A stretch of 6,574 nucleotides of DNA from Verrucomicrobiia bacterium (GTDB lineage Bacteria; Verrucomicrobiota; Verrucomicrobiia; Limisphaerales; DTLC01): positions 1-6,574 of the forward strand of contig JANWZY010000171.1 of the NCBI GenBank assembly GCA_025061935.1. Reading direction: 5' to 3'. Within the stretch, counting starts at the first letter, position 1. The number at the start of each line of letters is the position of its first letter. Positions 1 through 5,181 of this stretch are shown here, piece after piece. The notes under the pieces were generated by a model, which saw only the letters and a list, made by a program, of their open reading frames with translations, was not told the DNA's origin and searched no databases. Made by a program: the position numbers and the translations under genes.

Positions 1-34
1 CAACGATGGCTTTTACCACATTGCTCGTCTTCAT
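1..34 (-). CDS. 5' end of a gene cut by the window edge, product unknown
   Basis: An ATG at 34-32 opens a frame reading MKTSNVVKAIV up to the window edge. It is preceded by a strong Shine-Dalgarno sequence, GGAGGG (47-42 on the minus strand), with a seven-base spacer, the best ribosome binding site in the window. The start lies 16 bases after the stop codon of the TPR-like gene, so the two are probably co-transcribed. Only eleven codons are visible. The basic, then hydrophobic beginning could be the start of a membrane segment or signal peptide, but the product cannot be named. Confidence 0.6.
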   Translation of the reverse strand, partial: MKTSNVVKAIV

Positions 35-50
35 TTTTCTTCCCTCCGAT

Positions 51-1481
51 CTATTCTGAATCTCCAATTAGCGAACGATATACCCGCAAAAAATCCTGCT
101 TCAGCGTCTTGCTGCAACTGCTATTCTCAACCCAGTGCGCGGTCGCCTCTGCCTCGGCCCGGTTTCCATCGCGCAATGCCAAGCACACATGCCACTTGGC
201 GGCACAAGTTATCCATTGGTCGTAGGCAGGTTTGTTCCGGAACCCCAACGACATCACCTGGTCAAAAAGCTCGCCCGCCTCGCGCGACCTCGGTGGATCG
301 CTGCAGGCCAAAACCACGCCCTCATTGACTTTGCCCATCACCCACCCAAGGCTTCCGACCTCTGCGTCTGCCAGCAACACTGCGGTCTGGGCGGCAAGTC
401 CGCTGTAGTCGCCCTGGATGTAGTAACTGAGCAGGTAATCCTGCCAGAGATGCAGATAGTCTTGTGTCTCAAGGCCCGCTCCTTTCTGGCGCAGCAGCCG
501 GCCGGCGATCTCGCGTCCCAACGCCTGATTTCGTCGCACGTGCGACCATTTCTCGGCTGCCTGGCTTGCGTTCGTGCGCGTAACGTCTCGCACTTCCAAC
601 CACGCACGCTCAGCCACCTCGAAACTCAGGTCCGCCATCTCATACTCGATTCGGACACGATTCGTCGAAGCTGGAAACTCGTTCACAAATTGATTCATCA
701 ACTCCAGCAGCTTCTCAACCTGACCCGCGTGCAGCTTCAAATACAACTTCAATCGCAGCAGACTGAGTTTCTCGCGCGTCGCTAGGTCTCGAAACTGGAT
801 TTCCCTCAAAGCAGCCTGCTCGTCGCCAAGCGCCAGGCGCGCAACAAAGATGTCTTCCTGCAGATCGCGTTTCGGAAGGACCGCGTAACCGGGGTGCTGG
901 AACTGCGCTGCAGAAGCCAGAAAGTCAGCCAGGTTGGCATTGGCCTCTGCCCAGCGAGCAGCCGATTTGTCGGCGTCTTTGAGCACGGCGGCTTCGTATG
1001 CCTTTTTCATGCCGCGCTCAAACAGTGCCGCCATCTCGTATTCCCTCACCGCTTCCAGCCGGTGCGAGACCGAGTAGGTGGTCCGAAAGGCCCGGATTTT
1101 GTCGAAAATATCCTCGAACTTGCGACATTGAAACAGGGCGTCAATCTGCCTGAACGCAAGGTCTTCGCAAACCTCGGGCGGCACAACCGGCGCGTCCAGA
1201 TCAATGGACTCGATTGCCTTGAGAAAACCCCGCTGGTCCTTCAATTCATGCAAACACAGGGCCAGGTACCGTCGAGCGGCCTCATAACTGGGGTCGCGCG
1301 CCTCAATTTGGGCCAGCAGTTCCTTGGCCGCTTGGGGGTTGCCCAAGCCGAGTAGTGCAACCGCCTGGTCCAGTGTACTGCGTGCTGGCGCGACGCGCCC
1401 AACCGACTGCGCCAGCAAACACACAACCACCGTGCACAAGCTCAACGGAATAACCAGCCGGATGATTGAGTTCGTTTTCAT
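51..1481 (-). CDS. exported or membrane-anchored TPR-like helical-repeat protein, function unknown
   Basis: The 476-residue protein begins with a short basic stretch and a hydrophobic segment at about residues 7-25, which should act as an uncleaved anchor or signal peptide, so the bulk is probably periplasmic. The rest is almost entirely amphipathic helix. Residues about 36-80 have the small/large residue spacing of tetratricopeptide repeats (LLGLGNPQAAKELLAQIE, then a DP turn and EAARRYLALCL), and helix pairs of similar style recur to the C-terminus. I see no catalytic motif, so it is most likely a scaffold or protein-interaction module. The ATG at 1481 was chosen because the hydrophobic segment starts directly after it, although no good Shine-Dalgarno site precedes it. 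It lies 16 bases upstream of the next gene, which has a strong ribosome binding site, so an operon is likely. Coding is well supported; function is unknown. Confidence 0.85.
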   Translation of the reverse strand: MKTNSIIRLVIPLSLCTVVVCLLAQSVGRVAPARSTLDQAVALLGLGNPQAAKELLAQIEARDPSYEAARRYLALCLHELKDQRGFLKAIESIDLDAPVVPPEVCEDLAFRQIDALFQCRKFEDIFDKIRAFRTTYSVSHRLEAVREYEMAALFERGMKKAYEAAVLKDADKSAARWAEANANLADFLASAAQFQHPGYAVLPKRDLQEDIFVARLALGDEQAALREIQFRDLATREKLSLLRLKLYLKLHAGQVEKLLELMNQFVNEFPASTNRVRIEYEMADLSFEVAERAWLEVRDVTRTNASQAAEKWSHVRRNQALGREIAGRLLRQKGAGLETQDYLHLWQDYLLSYYIQGDYSGLAAQTAVLLADAEVGSLGWVMGKVNEGVVLACSDPPRSREAGELFDQVMSLGFRNKPAYDQWITCAAKWHVCLALRDGNRAEAEATAHWVENSSCSKTLKQDFLRVYRSLIGDSE

Positions 1482-1504
1482 AATTGTTCGTGGTCATTCA
1501 TTCA

Positions 1505-1516
1505 TTTTCGCGAAAA
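1505..1516. promoter_or_regulatory. 12-base palindrome upstream of the TPR-like gene, possible operator
   Basis: TTTTCGCGAAAA is a perfect palindrome ending 24 bases before the ATG of the TPR-like gene. On its upstream side (gene direction) lie two tandem copies of GTCTTTTT (1528-1513). The position suits a repressor site or a leader hairpin, but I recognise no regulator consensus, and such a palindrome can also arise by chance in A/T- and CG-rich spacers. Confidence 0.3.
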
Positions 1517-1609
1517 AGACAAAAAGACCTGGCCAGCCGTTTTTGGACAGCCCGTCGTTTTGTGGTTCGGGCCTTGATCTGGCCGGGGCAAGCGTGACAC
1601 GTCTGCCCC

Positions 1610-1627
1610 ACCTGTCAGAAGACAGGT
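1610..1627. repeat. perfect 7-bp hairpin with a four-base loop
   Basis: ACCTGTC at 1610-1616 pairs perfectly with GACAGGT at 1621-1627 around the loop AGAA. No T-run follows on either strand, so it is not a classical terminator. It lies in the probable leader of the TPR-like gene and carries the CTGTC/GACAG motif that recurs through this spacer. Confidence 0.55.
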
Positions 1628-1652
1628 TGTCAGTCCTCCTAAACTGCGCGAC

Positions 1653-1681
1653 AGGATAGCGCGAGAAAGATAAGCTGTCTT
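1653..1681 (-). promoter_or_regulatory. weak sigma-70-like promoter candidate for the TPR-like gene
   Basis: On the minus strand AAGACA (1681-1676) and TATCCT (1658-1653) are separated by exactly 17 bases, four of six matches each to the -35 and -10 consensus. It points toward the TPR-like gene and would give a leader of about 165 bases containing the 1610-1627 hairpin and the 1505-1516 palindrome. Matches this weak are common by chance; the call rests on spacing and position only. Confidence 0.2.
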
Positions 1682-1706
1682 GGAATGACGCGTCTGCGTC
1701 CGACAC

Positions 1707-1738
1707 CACACAAGCGGAGCCAACTCAAGCGCTGTGTG
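1707..1738. repeat. bulged 9-bp hairpin
   Basis: CACAC (1707-1711), a bulged A and AGCG (1713-1716) pair with CGCT (1730-1733) and GTGTG (1734-1738) around a 13-base loop. A shorter stem, GACGC-GTCT-GCGTC, stands just before it at 1687-1700. Neither is followed by a T-run. They belong to the hairpin cluster in this spacer. Confidence 0.4.
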
Positions 1739-1751
1739 TGGAGGGGATTTT

Positions 1752-1774
1752 CTGTCTCGCTCGTTGCGGGACAG
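1752..1774. repeat. 9-bp hairpin with a five-base loop
   Basis: CTGTCTCGC at 1752-1760 pairs with GCGGGACAG at 1766-1774 around TCGTT, with a single G-T wobble. This is the strongest local stem in the spacer. It ends ten bases before the MITE-like element. No poly-T follows in either direction, so it is more like a repeat or RNA-structure element than a terminator. Confidence 0.5.
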
Positions 1775-1784
1775 CCACCACTAG

Positions 1785-1924
1785 CTTAGAGCCTGTTTGA
1801 AAACGCTTGTTTGGTGTCCACCCTTCAGGGTGTCTGGCCGCCCAATCACGCGAAAGCGTGCGCACCGAACGGCAGCCGGCTTCCTGCCGGGCATCTCGAA
1901 TGGAGTTTTCAAATAGGCTCTTAG
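1785..1924. mobile_element. MITE-like element with terminal inverted repeats, CTTAG flanks and three internal hairpins
   Basis: AGCCTGTTTGAAAAC at 1790-1804 is the inverted repeat of GTTTTCAAATAGGCT at 1905-1919, 14 of 15 positions matching, and the exception is a G-T pair. Directly outside both ends is CTTAG (1785-1789 and 1920-1924) in direct orientation, as expected of a 5-bp target-site duplication. The 130-base element carries three further stems: CACCC-TTCA-GGGTG (1819-1832), CACGC-GAAA-GCGTG (1847-1860) and CGGCAG-8 bases-CTGCCG (1870-1889). Together with the outer stem these would give a cloverleaf-like four-way junction. No transposase is encoded, so it would be non-autonomous. It could instead be a REP-like or structured RNA repeat. 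The pairing is read directly; mobility is inferred from the ends. Confidence 0.6.
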
Positions 1925-2043
1925 GGGCCCTGTCTGTAAGCTTTAGATTCACGGCCCAAATCAACAACGCCAAACATCGCAAGTTCGGGCAACACGGAAC
2001 CCGCCTGCCATAGACAGCCACTCTGTGGTCCTTACGCGCGCAA

Positions 2044-2337
2044 TCAAGGCCAACCGGTCAGAACCTGCCAAGAATATTTTCGCGACAGTCGCGTCTCGAT
2101 TCTTTGCGAGGTCCGCGCGTGCGGAGCGAGTTTTTCGAGCCAGACATCGAAGTCGTGCAACAGGCCGTCCTCGGCGTCATTGATGAAGACCGAGGCGGTG
2201 ATGTGCATGGCGTTGACCAGGCAGAGGCCTTCCTGAACGCCGCTCTTGCGAACCAGCGCTTCGATTTGCGGCGTGATGTTAATAAACGCACGCCGCTCCG
2301 GCGTCTCGAACCAGAGATATTCAGTCAGCGATTTCAT
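2044..2337 (-). pseudogene. C-terminally truncated YjbQ/UPF0047-family gene
   Basis: The first 75 or so of 97 residues match the N-terminal half of the YjbQ/UPF0047 family, annotated in databases as secondary thiamine-phosphate synthase and normally about 135-140 residues. Visible are RAFINIT at 17-22, GLCLVNAMHITAS around 37-49 (the family HTSAS-type motif, His45), Asn53 and the HD pair at 61-62. After LEKLAPH the family continues with a conserved His/Gly/Glu/Asp segment and a C-terminal strand ending in a basic motif; here an unrelated tail of about 20 residues runs to a stop. I find no trace of the missing half in the other frames or downstream, so this looks like a deletion or replacement rather than a simple frameshift, and activity is doubtful. 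The start overlaps the stop of the upstream membrane protein as ATGA (2337-2334), indicating translational coupling and supporting this start. Confidence 0.7.
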
Positions 2338-3227
2338 GGCTCAGGCTTGGTGCCCGAGCTGTTGCTCTCCGCTTTTTTAGCCGCCTGCCACATCGCGATC
2401 AATCCCCACGCGTAAAACGCCGCGCTTAACGCTGCAAGCACGCTGCCGCCGATGACGCAGGCCCGGCGGAACTCTTTCTGCGAGGCGAAACGTCGCAACA
2501 CGGCTCTGCCACGGTCTTCTTGCGCTGCCTCGCTTGGCATGGCTCGTAACGGTTGGTTGGCGTGCCTGTCTGGCGAAGATAGGCCGGTGGTAAGAAGTGG
2601 AACCGCATGGGCGAAGAAGAACAGGGCGAGCGCGGCTTGCACCATACCGCGCACTCTGAGTTTTCTTTCAGGAGGCGCGATCGGTTCACTTAATTCGATA
2701 ACGGGAGCGGTGGTGATCCCGCGTTCACGCAGATGATTGAGTTCCGTTTTTAGCACCTGCGCCTGGTCCGGATGAGCGAGCACAATCCGCCAGGAGCGGA
2801 TGCGTCTCCCGCTTCTATCGAGCGTGTATTCGACCGTAACCATTTCGTGTTCCGGCTGGTCCGGCACGGGCGCGAACAACCATCTTTTGACTTGTTCCCA
2901 GCGAATGTTTCCGTGTTTGGCATGCGTTATCCGGATCCCTTTGGTGCCCAGTCTGAGCCGTCTCTTTGTCCAGTTGTTGACGTGAAAATTCAGCTCGATC
3001 GCTGCAATGCACACTGCAGGGGGCACAAGAAGAGCGAGCAAAACAAGCGGTAGGTTAGTGAGGATGTTTTTGTTCTCGGCCCATAGCCGGAACGCTACGA
3101 GTTCGGCCATGATCACACCCGAAACCACAATGCTGGGCAGCAAGGGTTTGATCAGCTCCAATTTCTTCCGCCACGTTAACGGCGGGTCAACGAGCCTGTT
3201 CAGACTTGCTGGTTGGACGAATTCCAT
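2334..3227 (-). CDS. four-helix membrane protein with a bacterial-PH-like middle domain, function unknown
   Basis: From the ATG at 3227 the protein has 297 residues: two hydrophobic segments near the N-terminus (about residues 30-48 and 55-77), a soluble block of about 110 residues, two more hydrophobic segments (about 194-215 and 257-280), and a short polar tail. The soluble block has a strand-rich pattern (LRLGTKGIRITHAKHGNIRW, then EMVTVEY and SWRIVLAHPDQ, then a helix), resembling the bacterial PH-like domains of YcxB/YdbT-type membrane proteins; this is pattern recognition, not a confirmed match. The same frame is open up to an ATG at 3335, giving 333 residues. I prefer 3227 because the extra 36 residues are His/Cys-containing and look like translated spacer, but neither start has a clear Shine-Dalgarno site. 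Its stop overlaps the YjbQ start. The GH43 gene ends 151 bases before this start (43 before the longer one). Confidence 0.75.
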   Translation of the reverse strand: MEFVQPASLNRLVDPPLTWRKKLELIKPLLPSIVVSGVIMAELVAFRLWAENKNILTNLPLVLLALLVPPAVCIAAIELNFHVNNWTKRRLRLGTKGIRITHAKHGNIRWEQVKRWLFAPVPDQPEHEMVTVEYTLDRSGRRIRSWRIVLAHPDQAQVLKTELNHLRERGITTAPVIELSEPIAPPERKLRVRGMVQAALALFFFAHAVPLLTTGLSSPDRHANQPLRAMPSEAAQEDRGRAVLRRFASQKEFRRACVIGGSVLAALSAAFYAWGLIAMWQAAKKAESNSSGTKPEP

Positions 3228-3378
3228 GCGCGCCAATTCAAGTGTGGTTGCTTTATGTGCAAGATGAGTTAGCCCGACGCTGATCGGGAAATGGCGGGCC
3301 ACAACTTTGTGCGCGCATATTCCCACCCTCTGCATTTGTTTTCGGGCATAGGGCGGGTCGCGGCGGCCTTAGTGCGTT

Positions 3379-5091
3379 TTATTTTTCTTGCGGCTGTTCC
3401 GGCCCTGGCGCGGGTTCGATCCGCGCGTGCATGCCGACGGTGGCGCCGACAAAACCCTTTGCGACCCCGGTTGTGAGCATTTTGGCATCCAGCTCGGAGG
3501 CGAGCACGCGCCATGCGCCGTCGTCCACTGCGTAGTCGAAGCCGCAATTGGCGTCGTGCGCCACGATGCGCAGCCGGAGCCGTTTCGCGGCCGGCACCAC
3601 TGCTGTTGCCACAATCTTTTGCTCCTTGCCCCGATACTGTTCTAGGAAAATCGTGAGGCCGTTTGTGCCGCGTTTCGCGCCAGCGTAGTAGTGGTACTGC
3701 TCGCCTTGGAACGCGGCGAGGCCGGCGGAGACGCCCTGCTCACCGGGTGGCTCGAACTCCGTGGCGGCAATGAAGCGCGGGTGCTGGACGCGCCGGCCCA
3801 AGTAGCTCGGGTTGCCGCGGCCTGAGAGCAGCTCGGCGCGTGGGACCAGACTCAGCTTCCCCGCTTTGGCGTCTATGCGCCACCACTGCTCTTTCGGCGC
3901 GCGGAGCATGATCCACGCGAGCGAGAGTGTGGGCTGGTCGAATTCATCGCGCCAAGTAAAGTTGCCGTTGAGTGGAAGCGTTTTCGGCGGCTTAACCTCG
4001 ACGCCACGCGGCGCTTTACACACCAGCGGCACACGTTCCTGTGGCGGCAGAATCACTGGCCAGCCGTCGTCGGTCCAATTGACCGGCAACAGGAACGTCT
4101 CGCGGCCCATGGGCGAGAACTGCGCCTGGTACGGGCGGACGCCGAGGAATACAGCCCACCAATTCCCATCGGGGCCAATTTCGAGATCGGCGTGGCCTGT
4201 GCATGTAACGGCCCCCGGCACGTTCGCCGGCAACGTGCGCTGGGTCAGGATCGGGTTTTTCTCCCACGGTGTGTATGGGCCGTCCACATTTTTGCTCCGG
4301 AAGATAACTTGTGAATGGCCCGGGCCTGTCCCGCCCTCGGCGCAACAGAGGTAGTACCACCCGTTCACTTTGTAAATGTGCGGGCCTTCGATCCAGATCG
4401 GTTTCTTCGTGATGTCCACCCCGCCGTTGACCAGGACCTTGCGCGGGCCGACCATCTTTTTGGCCCGATAGTCGAATTCCTGGATCCAGATCGCCCGGTG
4501 CCCGTTGTAAAGTGGCGGGCCTTCCGGCGCGCCGTTGTTGACTATCCACGCGCGCCCGTCGTCGTCGAAGAAGATCGAGGGATCGATCCCCTCGAATGGC
4601 AGCGGTGTGGGGTCCGACCACGGACCGGCAGCATTGGTAGCAGTGACGACGAAGTTGCCGATCCCATCCACCATGGTGCAAACCACGTAGAATACGCCCT
4701 CATGATAGCTTATGGCGGGGGCGAAAATAGCGCGGGACACGCCCAGCCCTTCGTAGCTGAGTTGTTCCGGCCTGTGGATCACGTGCCCGAGCTGGTCCCA
4801 ATTCACCAGGTCGCGGCTGTGGAAGATCGGGATGCCAGGAAAATATGCGAACGTCGAGTTGACCATGTAATAGTCCTGGCCCACGCGGCAGATGCTCGGG
4901 TCGGGGTAAAACCCTGCCAGGATCGGATTCTGATATTCGCCCGGGCCGGGCTTGACCTCGAACGCGTTTGTGCCCGAGTACTCGAACCATTCGAAACTGA
5001 CAGGCTTGGGTTCGGCTGTCATGCGTGCAATGTTCCCAGACGCAAAGGTGAGCGCCAGTCCCAATACGAGTCGCGCGGTAATTGCTTTCAT
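3379..5091 (-). CDS. secreted GH43 beta-xylosidase/alpha-L-arabinofuranosidase with C-terminal beta-sandwich domain
   Basis: This is a glycoside hydrolase family 43 enzyme, expected to cleave beta-xylosyl or alpha-L-arabinosyl ends from xylan or arabinan fragments outside the cytoplasm. From the ATG at 5091 it has 570 residues with a signal peptide (MKAITARLVLGLALTFASG). The five-bladed propeller follows, with all three acidic catalytic residues visible: Asp64 in GFYPDPS (general base), Asp170 in GIDPSIFFDDDG (pKa modulator) and Glu235 in WIEGPH (general acid). His300 in TGHADLEIG fits the conserved family histidine. From about residue 376 a second domain begins (FTWRDEFD) and resembles the concanavalin-A-like C-terminal module of GH43 xylosidases. 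The frame stays open to an ATG at 5163, but that would bury the signal peptide behind 24 extra residues, so 5091 is preferred. It follows the esterase gene by about 90 bases in the same direction, suggesting co-expression. Exact substrate and subfamily cannot be decided by eye. Confidence 0.93.
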   Translation of the reverse strand: MKAITARLVLGLALTFASGNIARMTAEPKPVSFEWFEYSGTNAFEVKPGPGEYQNPILAGFYPDPSICRVGQDYYMVNSTFAYFPGIPIFHSRDLVNWDQLGHVIHRPEQLSYEGLGVSRAIFAPAISYHEGVFYVVCTMVDGIGNFVVTATNAAGPWSDPTPLPFEGIDPSIFFDDDGRAWIVNNGAPEGPPLYNGHRAIWIQEFDYRAKKMVGPRKVLVNGGVDITKKPIWIEGPHIYKVNGWYYLCCAEGGTGPGHSQVIFRSKNVDGPYTPWEKNPILTQRTLPANVPGAVTCTGHADLEIGPDGNWWAVFLGVRPYQAQFSPMGRETFLLPVNWTDDGWPVILPPQERVPLVCKAPRGVEVKPPKTLPLNGNFTWRDEFDQPTLSLAWIMLRAPKEQWWRIDAKAGKLSLVPRAELLSGRGNPSYLGRRVQHPRFIAATEFEPPGEQGVSAGLAAFQGEQYHYYAGAKRGTNGLTIFLEQYRGKEQKIVATAVVPAAKRLRLRIVAHDANCGFDYAVDDGAWRVLASELDAKMLTTGVAKGFVGATVGMHARIEPAPGPEQPQEK

Positions 5092-5124
5092 AGCTCGGTG
5101 TGTGCAGCCCAAGTTTTGTCGTGC

Positions 5125-5151
5125 TGCGCTGGAAGCGCAACTTTTTAGTTG
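5125..5151. repeat. two overlapping small hairpins between the esterase and GH43 genes
   Basis: TGCGCT-GGA-AGCGCA (5125-5139) is a perfect six-base-pair stem, and CAACT-TTTT-AGTTG (5138-5151) is a perfect five-base-pair stem sharing two bases with it, so the two compete for their common edge. On the transcribed strand the second loop is AAAA and no U-run follows, so this is not a good terminator. It could set relative mRNA stability or processing between the two genes. Confidence 0.4.
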
Positions 5152-5181
5152 GACTTGCGGCACGTTAGATTCATGCGGGTG

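Larger units (their letters stand above)
1482..2043. other. 562-base intergenic region, hairpin-rich, no convincing gene
   Basis: No reading frame here looks like a real protein. The possible frames on both strands are short, overlap each other, have no ribosome binding site and run through inverted repeats. What the stretch does hold is structure: a 12-base palindrome, at least five hairpins, a MITE-like element at 1785-1924, and many copies of CTGTC/GACAG. It lies between the end of the truncated YjbQ gene and the start of the TPR-like gene, so it should contain the promoter of the latter. No stem followed by a T-run is seen, so no intrinsic terminator can be assigned. Confidence 0.7.

Noticed and set aside
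1589..1603. Sigma-54 promoter on the minus strand (TGTCAC near CTTGC)
   Set aside because: The spacing between the two half-motifs is too short for the -24/-12 consensus.
1494..1723. Two overlapping minus-strand frames of about 70 codons upstream of the TPR-like gene
   Set aside because: They overlap each other in different frames, cross the hairpins and show no protein-like pattern. An AGGAGG on the minus strand near 1640 has no start codon at suitable spacing.
1752..1774. Intrinsic terminator after the YjbQ gene
   Set aside because: The stem is strong but no T-run follows it on either strand; on the minus strand it is followed by AAAATCC.
1785..1924. The cloverleaf-like element as a tRNA
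   Set aside because: It is too long, with a stem of at least 15 pairs instead of seven and no T-loop consensus or anticodon arm.
1807..2013. 68-codon plus-strand frame inside the element
   Set aside because: It lies within the structured repeat and has no ribosome binding site or recognisable protein pattern.
1725..2021. 98-codon open frame on the minus strand across the intergenic region
   Set aside because: It runs straight through the inverted repeats and hairpins of the MITE-like element, has no ribosome binding site and its composition looks like translated repeat DNA.
3408..3426. tRNA T-arm-like sequence with GGTTCGATCC
   Set aside because: It forms a six-base-pair stem with a seven-base loop, but the canonical T-arm register does not pair, no acceptor, D or anticodon arms fit around it, and it lies inside the GH43 coding end.
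4315..5148. 277-codon plus-strand open frame
   Set aside because: It is antisense to the GH43 gene, whose signal peptide and catalytic motifs are clear; long antisense frames are common in GC-rich genes.
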